A stretch of DNA of 54,923 bases from Lachnospiraceae bacterium (GTDB lineage: Bacteria > Bacillota > Clostridia > Lachnospirales > Lachnospiraceae). The notes under the pieces were generated by a model. That model worked only from the letters and a program-made list of their open reading frames with translations, was not told where the DNA came from and did not search any database. The number at the start of each line of letters is the position of its first letter. The first letter of the stretch is position 1. Positions 7,483 to 19,611 of the stretch are shown here, piece after piece. Both the position numbers and the translations under genes were made by a program. The DNA is taken from the NCBI GenBank assembly GCA_014804785.1, contig JAAUZD010000012.1, positions 54,311-109,233 on the forward strand, read 5' to 3'.

Positions 7483-8544
7483 ATGGAGACAAGGATAATA
7501 AGGATAGAAGAAAATATTGATTTACAGCTTATTGCGGAAGCAGGCGCGTTAATCAAGGCTGGAGGGCTTGTGGCGTTTCCAACAGAAACGGTATATGGTC
7601 TTGGCGGAGATGCCTTAAACGCTGCGTCCTCAGGCAAGATTTATGCGGCGAAGGGAAGACCATCTGATAATCCTTTGATTGTGCATATCGCAGATATGAA
7701 GATGCTTCATAGAATCGTAACGGAGGTGCCGGAGGCTGCGTATAAACTGGCTGAAAGGTATTGGCCGGGACCTCTCACCATGATTTTCAATAAGGCAGAG
7801 TGTGTGCCGAAAGAAACCACAGGCGGTCTGGAAACAGTTGCCGTTCGAATGCCGTCTAATAAAATAGCGAAGGCATTGATTGAGGCGGCAGGGGGATATA
7901 TTGCGGCGCCCAGTGCGAATCTTTCCGGACGTCCAAGCCCCACTGCGGTGAAATATGTGATTGAAGATCTGGATGGTCGGGTGGATATGATTATTGATGG
8001 CGGAGAGGCAGATATTGGTCTGGAATCCACCATCATTGATCTGACAGGAAAGGAACCCATGATTTTAAGACCGGGATATGTTACGGAGGAAATGCTTAAG
8101 GAGGCAATTGGCAGAGTTGACACAGACAGAACGATTCTGGATGGCGATTACAAGCAGGCACCGAAGGCTCCGGGGATGAAGTACAGGCATTATGCGCCGA
8201 AAGGAAATTTGGTTCTTGTGGAGGGAACGGCGGCACAGGTTGTTTCTTATATTAACGAACAATTGACGGGGCACAAGTCCCGGGGTGCTAAGACTGGGGT
8301 AATTGCCACAGATGAAACGGTGAATGATTATCATGCAGACAGTATTAAAAGTGTGGGGAAACGTGAGGATGAAGAGCAGATTGCAAAGCATCTTTTCAGG
8401 GTCCTCAGGGAGTTTGATGATGAGGAAATACAGGTAATTTACGCTGAAAGCTTTGAAAGCCGCGGAGTTGGAGAGGCGATTATGAACAGGCTTTTAAAGG
8501 CTGCGGGGCATCAAGTAGTACATCTGTCTGAATTTTGCCCTTGA
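7483..8544 (+). CDS. L-threonylcarbamoyladenylate synthase (Sua5/YwlC type)
   Basis: About 353 residues. It makes threonylcarbamoyl-AMP from threonine, bicarbonate and ATP for the t6A37 modification of tRNA. The YrdC domain is complete: GGLVAFPTETVYGLG, AAKGRPSDNPLIVHI, WPGPLT, TVAVRMPSN, APSANLSGRPSPT and GLESTIIDL. It is followed by the PGMKYRHYAPK linker and the C-terminal Sua5 domain, so this is the long Sua5 form. ATG at 7483 is preferred because the protein then begins METRIIRI as is usual; GTG 7429 and ATG 7441 in the same frame would add an odd N-terminus. Confidence 0.92.
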   Translation: METRIIRIEENIDLQLIAEAGALIKAGGLVAFPTETVYGLGGDALNAASSGKIYAAKGRPSDNPLIVHIADMKMLHRIVTEVPEAAYKLAERYWPGPLTMIFNKAECVPKETTGGLETVAVRMPSNKIAKALIEAAGGYIAAPSANLSGRPSPTAVKYVIEDLDGRVDMIIDGGEADIGLESTIIDLTGKEPMILRPGYVTEEMLKEAIGRVDTDRTILDGDYKQAPKAPGMKYRHYAPKGNLVLVEGTAAQVVSYINEQLTGHKSRGAKTGVIATDETVNDYHADSIKSVGKREDEEQIAKHLFRVLREFDDEEIQVIYAESFESRGVGEAIMNRLLKAAGHQVVHLSEFCP

Positions 8545-8561
8545 GATAGTGTATACATTCA

Positions 8562-8590
8562 TTGACATAGAATTTTCAGAAGTAGAAAAT
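8562..8590 (+). promoter_or_regulatory. Possible sigma-A promoter for the SleB-like gene
   Basis: TTGACA (8562-8567), a 17-base spacer and GAAAAT (8585-8590, four of six consensus bases). It lies 70 bases before the ATG at 8660. Confidence 0.35.
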
Positions 8591-8659
8591 CACATGCGCA
8601 GAGTAGGAATCCTGAAAAAACAGAATTAGAACGATGGAGGATAAAGGCAGGTAAAGGAA

Positions 8660-9826
8660 ATGAGAAGGGTAAAGAAAAAAAGTATTGCTGTGTTCATGGC
8701 GACAGTTCTTTTGATATGCGCTTTTCCCATAACTGTATATGCCGATAAAATATCGGAACTAGAAGAAGAAATTAATAAGAAGAACGCTGAAAAAGAACAG
8801 ACCGAAAACGAAATCAATGAGAAGAAAGATGAACTGGAAGACCTGAACGAAACTGCAGAGGGTCTTAAGGGACAACTTAACAAACTGAACGCAGATTTGA
8901 CGACTGTCAGCAATAATCTCGCGGAACTTGAAGAAAAGATAGAAATTAAGAATGCAGAAATCGAAACTATCGAATCAGAGCTGGAAGAAGCAAAAAAGGT
9001 AGAGGAAGAACAATATGCCGCAATGAAGAAGCGAGTGCAGTTCATGTATGAAAAAAGAGATTACGTCATGCTGGAGATGCTTTTTGGCTCGGCAAGTTTT
9101 TCGGATTTTTTGAATCGTAATGATTATATCGAACAGCTTTCTGCATATGACAGGAAGCAGCTTGAGCAATATAAAGAAACCCGCCAGGAAATTGAGGACA
9201 AGGAGGCACAGCTTGTAAAAGAAAAAGAAGAACTGGATGAGCTGCGCGCTTCAGTGGAACAAGAACAGAATCATGTGGCAGGGCTGGTAAACCAGACGTC
9301 CGGAAAGATTTCCAGCAATCAGAATGAAATTTCACAGACAGAAGCGGAAATGCTGGCGTATGAGAAGCAGCTGGAGGCACAGAAAAACGATATTGCAAAT
9401 CTCCAGGCAGAGTTGGCAGAAGAAAGAAGACTTTCCGCATTGGCGGCGCAATCTGCCTGGCGAGATATTTCGGAGATTTCTTTTGCCGAAGGAGATAGAT
9501 ATCTTCTGGCAAATCTGATTTATTGCGAAGCGGGCAATCAGCCTTATGAAGGACAGGTTGCAGTGGGGGCAGTCGTTATGAATCGTGTCATGAGTTCCGT
9601 ATTCCCGGATACGGTGGTAGGGGTCATCTATCAGAATAAACAGTTCTCTCCGGTTGCAAGCGGGCGTCTTGCGCTTGCCCTTGCAGAGGACCATGCGACA
9701 GCTGCCTGCTACAAAGCAGCGGATGCAGCTATGGCGGGGCAGACTACGGTAGGAAACTGCCTGTTCTTCAGGACACCGATTGAAGGTCTTACAGGCACCC
9801 AGATCGGCGGACATATTTTCTATTAG
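8660..9826 (+). CDS. Secreted coiled-coil protein with SleB-type cell-wall hydrolase domain
   Basis: 388 residues. A Sec signal peptide (1-28, cleavage near VYADK) is followed by a long coiled coil (about 30-265) rich in Glu, Lys and Asn, with the RVQFMYEKRDYVMLEMLFGS block seen in PcsB/CwlO-type proteins. The C-terminal 120 residues are a Hydrolase_2 (SleB) domain: LANLIYCEAGNQPYEGQ, AVGAVVMNRV, FSPVASGRL and a terminal IGGHIFY. The Glu in YCEAGNQ is the expected catalytic acid of this lytic-transglycosylase-like fold. It probably cuts peptidoglycan at division or in spore cortex; the coiled coil may hold the enzyme inactive until a partner such as FtsEX engages it. Confidence 0.88.
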   Translation: MRRVKKKSIAVFMATVLLICAFPITVYADKISELEEEINKKNAEKEQTENEINEKKDELEDLNETAEGLKGQLNKLNADLTTVSNNLAELEEKIEIKNAEIETIESELEEAKKVEEEQYAAMKKRVQFMYEKRDYVMLEMLFGSASFSDFLNRNDYIEQLSAYDRKQLEQYKETRQEIEDKEAQLVKEKEELDELRASVEQEQNHVAGLVNQTSGKISSNQNEISQTEAEMLAYEKQLEAQKNDIANLQAELAEERRLSALAAQSAWRDISEISFAEGDRYLLANLIYCEAGNQPYEGQVAVGAVVMNRVMSSVFPDTVVGVIYQNKQFSPVASGRLALALAEDHATAACYKAADAAMAGQTTVGNCLFFRTPIEGLTGTQIGGHIFY

Positions 9827-9836
9827 AATATGCAAG

Positions 9837-9861
9837 CCCCCAAACGAATATCGTTTGGGGG
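9837..9861. terminator. Bidirectional intrinsic terminator
   Basis: Perfect 10-bp stem CCCCCAAACG (9837-9846) / CGTTTGGGGG (9852-9861) with loop AATAT, lying between the convergent SleB-like gene and the DUF402 gene. Confidence 0.8.
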
Positions 9862-9869
9862 TGTTAAGA

Positions 9870-10337
9870 TTACATGATATATTTTTGGAGGGAATCAAAG
9901 TTGCCGGAGTAAATAATCGCTAATAACCGGTCAAGCCGTATGAGACTTGCTTTTAAAGTATCTAAGTCTATAGAACGGGCTTCCAAGGCAGTGACCAGTT
10001 CATCCAAATCTACGACTTTTACAAAGCCGTCAGGATAAACGATTACATCGGCAAGAAGGTCTGTCACAATCAAAGTATTATCGGAGGCGTGAAAATCATA
10101 ATCCACAATATCGCAGTACCAGTACAGCAGTTCTCCGTTTTCTCTACAGAACTTGCTTACCTTGAAGCCCTCTTTCAGAAAATAGCAGGAACTGCCGTGG
10201 TGAAGGTCCTTCTTGGGATGCAGAGTATGCCAAGAGGTGACGATATGGTCTTCGTCACAGGAGAGAATAATGTCATCCTTAAGAAGGACGCATTCTTCCG
10301 GAATAATTCGCCTGCGGTACAAAATTGGATTCGCCAT
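9870..10337 (-). CDS. DUF402 family protein (possible nucleotide phosphohydrolase)
   Basis: 155 residues; ATG at 10337 preceded by GGAGG. The sequence follows the DUF402/FomD pattern: RRRIIPEE, LKDDIILSCDEDHIVTSW, WYCDIVDYDFH, and the acidic DLLADVIVYPDGFVKVVDLDEL block that binds divalent metal in this family. Characterised relatives hydrolyse nucleoside di- or triphosphates, or cytidylyl intermediates. The substrate here is unknown. It is convergent with the preceding gene and divergent from the atp operon. Confidence 0.75.
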   Translation of the reverse strand: MANPILYRRRIIPEECVLLKDDIILSCDEDHIVTSWHTLHPKKDLHHGSSCYFLKEGFKVSKFCRENGELLYWYCDIVDYDFHASDNTLIVTDLLADVIVYPDGFVKVVDLDELVTALEARSIDLDTLKASLIRLDRLLAIIYSGNFDSLQKYIM

Positions 10338-10467
10338 AAAACCTCCAGAATAGTAATAATCTATTTAAAAAAATACTACTATTAATTGGGGGGAAAGTCA
10401 ACGAATTTGCTAAATCTTGCAGAAAACGTTTTAATGGCAAATTTTATGATAATTTTATCATTATTCC

Positions 10468-10496
10468 TAGACAGAACTAGAAAAAATAGGTATAAT
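10468..10496 (+). promoter_or_regulatory. Sigma-A promoter of the atp operon
   Basis: TAGACA (10468-10473), exactly 17 bases, then TATAAT (10491-10496), about 50 bases before the first gene. The 200-base gap between DUF402 and the operon otherwise holds only AT-rich sequence. Confidence 0.75.
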
Positions 10497-10546
10497 CAAT
10501 AAGTGAGTGCAGGCAGTAAATAAGGCACTTTGAAAGGGCGAGGCAT

Positions 10547-10852
10547 GTGAAGTTTAATCGAAAGGTTTATCAGGCATTGGCGATGATTGGACAATTCGGA
10601 ATCAACATGTTGGTCCCTGTTTTTATTTGTTCTTTTCTGGGTATGTTCCTTGATAGGAAACTGGGGACGAACTTTCTTGTAATAATATTGTTTTTTGTAG
10701 GTGCAGTGGCAGGCGGATATAACGTATATCGATTTGCCAGAGGAATTTATGCAGGCGGCAGTGAGCAGTCGGCCTACCTTCATAAGAGCAGAAGGAACAG
10801 GGGAGAAACAAATGAAAGAAAAAATCGCCAGGATAAACAGGACTCTGTTTGA
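10547..10852 (+). CDS. AtpZ/AtpI-family membrane protein, first gene of the atp operon
   Basis: 101 residues, GTG start at 10547 behind AAAGGGCGAGG. Two hydrophobic helices (about 14-34 and 41-61) flank the short basic loop DRKLGTNF, the AtpZ layout (FGINMLVPVF, GAVAGGYNVYRF). AtpZ/I proteins help assemble the c-ring or supply magnesium or calcium. The highly charged tail (RRNRGETNERKNRQDKQD) overlaps the start of the next gene by 41 bases. Confidence 0.8.
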   Translation: MKFNRKVYQALAMIGQFGINMLVPVFICSFLGMFLDRKLGTNFLVIILFFVGAVAGGYNVYRFARGIYAGGSEQSAYLHKSRRNRGETNERKNRQDKQDSV

Positions 10853-11258
10853 ACTTGAGACGGGGATTATTATATTTGGTGCAGTGTGCCAGATTTTTGT
10901 CTTTCTGGTGGAAGATAAGGCAGGGTACAGCCGCGGACTCTGGCTGGGGATACTTATAGCGGCACTTAGTGCATTTCATATGTGGTGGTCTTTGGAAAAA
11001 GCGCTTGATCTTCCTGAAAGGTCAGCTGTTAAATCTATGAGTGCCCATACGATACTCCGTTATGTATTGATTGCAGCGGCGCTTGCGGTGACGGCAATAA
11101 GCGGGATTGGCAATCCGCTTTCCGCATTTTTAGGTATCATGGGGCTTAAGGTGTCTGCCTATATGCATTTTATTACCAAAAAGATCAGTACTATTATTTA
11201 TGGGGAAGAAGTTCTCCCCCCGCTGATAGAAGAACCTGCCGGAGAGCAGGATAGGTAA
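10812..11258 (+). CDS. ATP synthase subunit I (AtpI-like)
   Basis: 148 residues from the ATG at 10812, which follows AGGGGAGA. Four hydrophobic segments (about 11-31, 37-55, 76-95, 100-120) match the small ATP synthase I chain that precedes subunit a in Firmicute operons. An earlier in-frame start at 10701 is rejected because it would lie deep inside the previous gene. The protein probably acts as a c-ring assembly chaperone in the membrane. Confidence 0.75.
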   Translation: MKEKIARINRTLFELETGIIIFGAVCQIFVFLVEDKAGYSRGLWLGILIAALSAFHMWWSLEKALDLPERSAVKSMSAHTILRYVLIAAALAVTAISGIGNPLSAFLGIMGLKVSAYMHFITKKISTIIYGEEVLPPLIEEPAGEQDR

Positions 11259-11270
11259 GGAGGTGAAGAT

Positions 11271-11993
11271 ATGGGACAAGGAATTCTGTTATCTGGAAGT
11301 ACTGAAGTAGACTTTATGATTCATGGGGTCTTTTCCTATGAATTGTTTGGTCAGCAGGTATGGATCACGACAACGCATGTATGCGTCTTGATTGTCATGT
11401 TGATCATCATCGGATTCTGCATTGCAGCAAATCGGGCAATCAAACATGCCACCGAGGTGCCTTCTGGGGTTCAAAATGTGGTGGAAATGATAGTAGAAAT
11501 GTTAGATGGGATGATTAGCGGTGTAATGGGCGGTCAGGCAGTCAGATTCCGGAATTATATCGGAACGATTTTTATTTTCATTCTGATTAGCAATATTTCC
11601 GGACTTTTAGGGCTTCGCCCTCCGACAGCAGACTATGGAGTGACCTTTGCGCTTGGTATTATCACATTTACATTGATTCACTTTAATAAGTTCAAATACC
11701 AAAAGGTCTCCGGCGTGCTGAAAGGACTGTGCAATCCATGGCCGATCTGGGCGCCGATTAATATTATAAGCGATCTGGCAGTTCCGGTTTCGCTCTCGCT
11801 CCGTCTGTTTGCAAATATCCTGTCAGGAACAGCAATCATGGCGTTGATCTACGCACTACTGAGTAAGTTTGCCATTATATGGCCGGCAGCGCTTCATGTA
11901 TATTTTGACCTGTTTTCAGGTGCAATCCAGACCTATGTATTCTGTATGCTCACGATGACTTATATTACAGATGCATGTAATACAGAAGGATAG
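11271..11993 (+). CDS. atpB: ATP synthase F0 subunit a
   Basis: 240 residues, start ATG at 11271 behind AAGGAGGTG. It forms the ion half-channels against the c-ring. The essential arginine is in LSLRLFANILSG, and NPWPIWAPINIISDLAVP matches the conserved region before it. Five or more membrane helices are visible. It is somewhat shorter than the E. coli protein, normal for clostridial forms. Confidence 0.95.
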   Translation: MGQGILLSGSTEVDFMIHGVFSYELFGQQVWITTTHVCVLIVMLIIIGFCIAANRAIKHATEVPSGVQNVVEMIVEMLDGMISGVMGGQAVRFRNYIGTIFIFILISNISGLLGLRPPTADYGVTFALGIITFTLIHFNKFKYQKVSGVLKGLCNPWPIWAPINIISDLAVPVSLSLRLFANILSGTAIMALIYALLSKFAIIWPAALHVYFDLFSGAIQTYVFCMLTMTYITDACNTEG

Positions 11994-12028
11994 GAAATGA
12001 AAATCACAGAGTAAGTAAAAATTTTTAA

Positions 12029-12319
<291 letters not shown>

Positions 12320-12359
12320 AACGAGAAAGCCCAATGATATAAGGAAAGGAGGTTTATGG

Positions 12360-12865
12360 ATGGAACCGAGATTGTTTGATCTTGACTTGCAGCTGCTTTC
12401 GGATGCGGTGCTTATGATCATTGCGATTTTTGTGTTGTTTTTGGTGGCGTCTTATTTTCTGTTTAATCCTGCAAGGGAGATGCTGGCGAAGAGACGGGCA
12501 AAGATTAAGGATGAACTGGATAGTGCAGCTAAGGATAAGGAAGACGCATCTTTATTAAAGCTTCAGTATGAGGAAAAGCTTAAGAACATTAACAAGGAAG
12601 CTGAAGAGATTCTGAGTGATGCCAGAAAGCGGGCGCTGGATAATGAAAATAAGATTGTTGCTGAGGCGAAAGAAGAAGCGGCAAGAATCATTGACAGAGC
12701 CAAGGTGGAAGCCGAGCTTGAAAAGCAAAAGGCAGCAGATGATGTGAAGCGCGAAATGGTAGTGCTTGCGTCCATGATTGCCGGTAAGGTAGTGAAGGCA
12801 TCTATCGATACAACCATACAGGAAAGCCTGGTAAATGAAACGTTAAAGGAAATAGGTGAGAGCAC

Positions 12866-12878
<13 letters not shown>
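12360..12878 (+). CDS. atpF: ATP synthase F0 subunit b
   Basis: 172 residues: one N-terminal membrane helix (about 13-35, ending in FNPAREML) and a long charged coiled coil that forms the peripheral stalk. The start is ATG at 12360. A second ATG four bases earlier (12356), after the AAAGGAGG site, reads only seven codons before a stop and is rejected. The end overlaps atpH by 13 bases. Confidence 0.95.
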
Positions 12879-14949
<2,071 letters not shown>

Positions 14950-14977
14950 TAGGAAAAGATAAGGATAAGGTGATAGT

Positions 14978-15856
14978 ATGGCTTCAATGCGTGACATAAA
15001 AAGGCGTAAGGGCAGTATCCAAAGCACCCAGCAGATTACCAAGGCCATGAAGCTTGTTTCCACTGTTAAGCTGCAGAGAGCAAAACAAAATGCAGAGAAA
15101 TCAGGAAATTATTTTCACTGTATGTATGAGACGGTGAACTCCATTTTGCAGAGGACAAAGAATCTGGATCATAAGTATTTAAAATCCGGTGTGTCAGGCA
15201 AAAAGGCAGTCATCGTGATTACATCCAACAGAGGTCTGGCAGGCGGCTATAACTCCAATGTAATCAAACTGATTACAAGAGGCGACCTGGCAGAAGAAGA
15301 CCTGGCAATCTATGCAGTTGGGAAAAAGGGCAAGGATGCACTGCAAAGGCACTATGAGATTAAGGCTGATTATTCAGACGTGATTGAAGAGCCTGTTTAT
15401 GCGGATGCAATGGCAATCGGAAAAGAAGTGCTTGAAGCTTTTGCCAAAGGTGAAATCAGTGAGATTTATCTTGCCTATACCGCATTTAAGAATACGGTTG
15501 TACATGTTCCTACTCTCCTTAAGCTCCTTCCGGTGGAAGTAAATGAGGAAGGAAAACTGCAAGGGGATGTCGAGGAAACAGCAGACGGCGAGGATAAAGC
15601 GCTGATGAATTTCGAGCCGGAGGATGAGGAAGCTTTGAATCTGCTCATACCCAAATATATAACCAGTTTGATTTACGGCGGCATGGTCGAAGCGGTAGCC
15701 AGTGAAAACGGAGCCAGAATGCAGGCGATGGATTCGGCTACCAGCAATGCAGAAGAAATGATAGATCATTTGACACTGCTGTACAACAGAGCGCGTCAGG
15801 GCTCCATTACTCAGGAACTGACAGAGATCATTGCAGGTGCAAATGCAATCTCTTAG
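14978..15856 (+). CDS. atpG: ATP synthase F1 subunit gamma
   Basis: 292 residues. The N-terminal helix (MASMRDIKRRKGSIQSTQQI, KAMKLVSTVKLQRAK) and the C-terminal helix (MQAMDSATSNAEEMI, YNRARQGSITQELTEI) form the rotating coiled coil. The central Rossmann-like part has SNRGLAGGYNSN. An acidic insertion (EETADGEDKALMNFEPEDEE) precedes the last helix. The rotor couples ion flow to ATP synthesis. Confidence 0.96.
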   Translation: MASMRDIKRRKGSIQSTQQITKAMKLVSTVKLQRAKQNAEKSGNYFHCMYETVNSILQRTKNLDHKYLKSGVSGKKAVIVITSNRGLAGGYNSNVIKLITRGDLAEEDLAIYAVGKKGKDALQRHYEIKADYSDVIEEPVYADAMAIGKEVLEAFAKGEISEIYLAYTAFKNTVVHVPTLLKLLPVEVNEEGKLQGDVEETADGEDKALMNFEPEDEEALNLLIPKYITSLIYGGMVEAVASENGARMQAMDSATSNAEEMIDHLTLLYNRARQGSITQELTEIIAGANAIS

Positions 15857-15910
15857 TGAGTTTAATACAGCAGAATTATAAGGAAAGAAACATGGTCCGG
15901 CATGCTTTAA

Positions 15911-17344
<1,434 letters not shown>

Positions 17345-17360
17345 TGACGGGAGGAAGCAG

Positions 17361-17765
17361 ATGGCAGACAACAATTTATTTACATTAAAAATCATTACTC
17401 CCGACCGTGTGTTTTATGAGGGATCGGCTTCTATGGTTGAATTTAATACCACTGAGGGAGAAATCGGTATTTATAAGAAGCATGTGCCGATGACAGTGAT
17501 TGTAAGCCCGGGGATTCTCACAATCACGGAAGCGGAAGGGACGAAGGAAGCTGCCCTTCACGCTGGCTTTGCAGAGATTCTTCAGGACGAAGTGGTCATC
17601 TTGGCGGAAATCGTTGAATGGCCCGATGAAATCGATGTAAACCGGGCACAGGCGGCGAAGGAACGTGCAGAAGAAAGACTGCGCAGCAAAACGCCGGAGA
17701 CGGATATCCTGCGTGCGGAAACCGCATTGCAGAGAGCGCTGGCACGTATTCATGTTATTAAATAA
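17361..17765 (+). CDS. atpC: ATP synthase F1 subunit epsilon
   Basis: 134 residues: the N-terminal beta-sandwich (FTLKIITPDRVFYEG, GEIGIYKKHVPM) and the C-terminal two-helix lever (NRAQAAKERAEERL, AETALQRALARI). It is the last gene of the operon. No terminator of its own is seen; a group II intron begins about ten bases after its stop, on the other strand. Confidence 0.95.
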   Translation: MADNNLFTLKIITPDRVFYEGSASMVEFNTTEGEIGIYKKHVPMTVIVSPGILTITEAEGTKEAALHAGFAEILQDEVVILAEIVEWPDEIDVNRAQAAKERAEERLRSKTPETDILRAETALQRALARIHVIK

Positions 17766-17782
17766 AAACAAATCGGGTAGGA

Positions 17783-17847
17783 GGTAGATAATTATTTTAT
17801 CTACCGACCTCCCACACCACCGTACGTACGGTTCCGTATACGGCGGT
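17783..17847 (-). ncRNA. Group II intron domains V and VI
   Basis: Domain V (17816-17847, minus strand) folds as ACCGCCGTA / TACGGTGGT with a two-base CG bulge, an inner TAC/GTA pair and a GGAACC loop, matching the catalytic hairpin with its CGC triad. Domain VI follows as GGTAGATAA-AATAA-TTATCTACC (17783-17805). This order and spacing fixes the intron 3' end near 17774-17778. Confidence 0.85.
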
Positions 17848-17850
17848 TCC

Positions 17851-19269
17851 TTAGTTTTCACATACTTTCAGATAAAACTCTGTGAATGTTGGGTATCCAA
17901 GTTCACGGAGTTTCTTGTTGTTAAATGCAGTCTGCAATACGAAATAGCCACCGCAGTACCAGTTTCCATTCCGCATGTTGGCACAGATCCATGCCTTTTC
18001 CTCTTCCACACCTAACTTCTTTAACTCTTTAAATTTCGTCTTGACTTTCTTCCATTGTTTCCAGTAGACAGTTCTTATCTTATGCCTTAACCATTCGTCA
18101 GTTTCACTTAATAGTCTCTTCATATCGGCAAGTGAGAAATAATTTACCCATCCTCTGACATACTGCGTCAGTTTCATGGCTCTGTATTCATTTCCCCATC
18201 CGTTGCTTCTTTTTGTCAGTTCTCTGATTCTGTCTTTCATCTTTGCCACTGACTTTGGATGTACCCGTAACCTGCATTTCCCTTTATAACGGTAAAATGC
18301 GTATCCAAGATATTTTGCTTTGCTGACATGTGCCACGCCTGTTTTCTTCCGGTTTACTTTCAGAAAAGGTTTCCCCTCGATAAACGGAATGATATTTCCA
18401 AGGGCTCTCTCTGCACTCTTTCTGCTTTTACAGAAAATCATACAGTCATCCGCATACCTCACAAATCTGTGCCCTCTGCGTGTCAGTTCCCTGTCCAGTT
18501 CATTCAGCATGACATTGCTAAGCAGTGGACTTAGCGGTCCACCTTGTGGCATTCCGGTTTCTGTCTTTTCAAACATCCCCCTGTTGATAACTCCCGCGTT
18601 GAGATATTTGTGTATCAGCGATATTACCCGCCCGTCTCCTATGGTTCTTGATAACACTTCTATCAGTTTGCTCTGACATACCGTATCAAAGAATTTCTCT
18701 AAATCCATGTCCACGACATACACATATCCATCATTGACGTTCTGCTGACATTGTTTCAGTGCGTCATGCGCACTTCTTTTGGGTCGAAAGCCGAAACTGT
18801 TTTCTGAAAACTGCTCCTCATAAATCGGAGAAAGCACCTGTGTGATTGCCTGCTGGAATACCCTGTCAACCACTGTCGGTACTCCCAGTTTTCGGTATTC
18901 GCCTTTTGTTTCTTTGGGTATCTCTACCCTGCGGACTGGGTTGGGTTTGTATTTCCCTTCCTTTAACTGCTGGATTAGTTGCATTTGGTTGTCTCTGAGG
19001 AACGGCAGAAGTTCATCCACGCTCATCCCATCAACACCGCCTGCCCCTTTGTTAGATTTTACTTTCCTGTATGCATTGTTTAAATTTGTCGGTTGTAAAA
19101 TCCTCTCCAACAGTCTGTCCGTCTGAAAGTCTGTGATGATGCGGTTGTTTTCAGCAATCCTCTGGCAGGCGGTCACTTCTGCATACTCTTTCGATTCCGT
19201 CGATACCATTTGCAGATAGTCCTCATTATGAAGTTGTCTGTCCTTAAATCTGTCGTTGGTTACATTCAT
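17851..19269 (-). CDS. ltrA: Group II intron reverse transcriptase / maturase
   Basis: 472 residues. The reverse transcriptase palm holds FVRYADDCMIF (the YADD active site), GMPQGGPLSPLLSN and EEQFSENSFGFRPKRSAHDAL. Domain X (maturase) follows with TQYVRGWVNYFS. The end CANMRNGNWYCGG is typical of bacterial intron proteins without an HNH endonuclease domain. The start ATG at 19269 follows AGGAGATG. The enzyme binds intron RNA, aids splicing and copies it into DNA. The gene itself looks intact, so it could act in trans even if its own intron RNA is incomplete. Confidence 0.95.
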   Translation of the reverse strand: MNVTNDRFKDRQLHNEDYLQMVSTESKEYAEVTACQRIAENNRIITDFQTDRLLERILQPTNLNNAYRKVKSNKGAGGVDGMSVDELLPFLRDNQMQLIQQLKEGKYKPNPVRRVEIPKETKGEYRKLGVPTVVDRVFQQAITQVLSPIYEEQFSENSFGFRPKRSAHDALKQCQQNVNDGYVYVVDMDLEKFFDTVCQSKLIEVLSRTIGDGRVISLIHKYLNAGVINRGMFEKTETGMPQGGPLSPLLSNVMLNELDRELTRRGHRFVRYADDCMIFCKSRKSAERALGNIIPFIEGKPFLKVNRKKTGVAHVSKAKYLGYAFYRYKGKCRLRVHPKSVAKMKDRIRELTKRSNGWGNEYRAMKLTQYVRGWVNYFSLADMKRLLSETDEWLRHKIRTVYWKQWKKVKTKFKELKKLGVEEEKAWICANMRNGNWYCGGYFVLQTAFNNKKLRELGYPTFTEFYLKVCEN

Positions 19270-19468
19270 TTACCCACATCTCCTAAAGTTCAGTCCTTCC
19301 CATCATGTTTGCAACCACAATGGTACTCCGTCCCATCTTTGAAAATAGTAAAAAATGAGAAAACCTTGAAAATGACAATAAGATTCCTCGTGTTTATTAT
19401 TAAGTGGTTTGATTACATTTGGTTACAGCTGGTTACACGCTACAAAACATAATAAGAGAAAAATGTTA

Positions 19469-19497
19469 TTGAAAAAACGAGAATTTATTGTTATAAT
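19469..19497 (+). promoter_or_regulatory. Orphan sigma-A promoter
   Basis: TTGAAA (19469-19474), 17 bases, TATAAT (19492-19497). No intact gene follows; the nearest coding trace on this strand is the Rpn remnant starting about 110 bases on, so it may be the promoter of the lost gene. Transcription would run into the 3' end of the integrase gene in antisense. Confidence 0.55.
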
Positions 19498-19611
19498 ATG
19501 TTCAAAGCAAAAGATTTCTATAGGCGGCGCAGCCGTATCTGAAAATATCTATTTCTGACATTCTCGAAATCCTGCTTTTAAATCCAACAACTAAAACATA
19601 GCAGGAAGTGT

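Larger units (their letters stand above)
17774..19345 (-). mobile_element. Group II intron, apparently 5'-truncated
   Basis: On the minus strand the element has an intact reverse transcriptase gene followed by clear domains V and VI, with its 3' end about ten bases from the atpC stop. Upstream of the gene only some 75 bases look like intron sequence (a stretch ending in AGGAGATGTGGGTAA before the start codon). Beyond about 19345 the sequence becomes AT-rich with an unrelated promoter and the remains of an Rpn gene. A full intron would need several hundred bases for domains I-III and a GUGYG-like 5' end, which I cannot find. Incomplete reverse transcription would give such a product. Confidence 0.7.

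Noticed and set aside
10701-10811. Longer start for ATP synthase subunit I
   Set aside because: It would overlap the previous gene by 150 bases; ATG 10812 has its own ribosome site and the right length.
12356-12379. ATG four bases before the atpF start
   Set aside because: It opens only seven codons before a stop; the ATG at 12360 gives the full b subunit.
17851-19269. Reverse transcriptase as part of a retron or diversity-generating element
   Set aside because: Domain X, the maturase tail and domains V/VI show a group II intron protein; no msr/msd or template repeat is seen.
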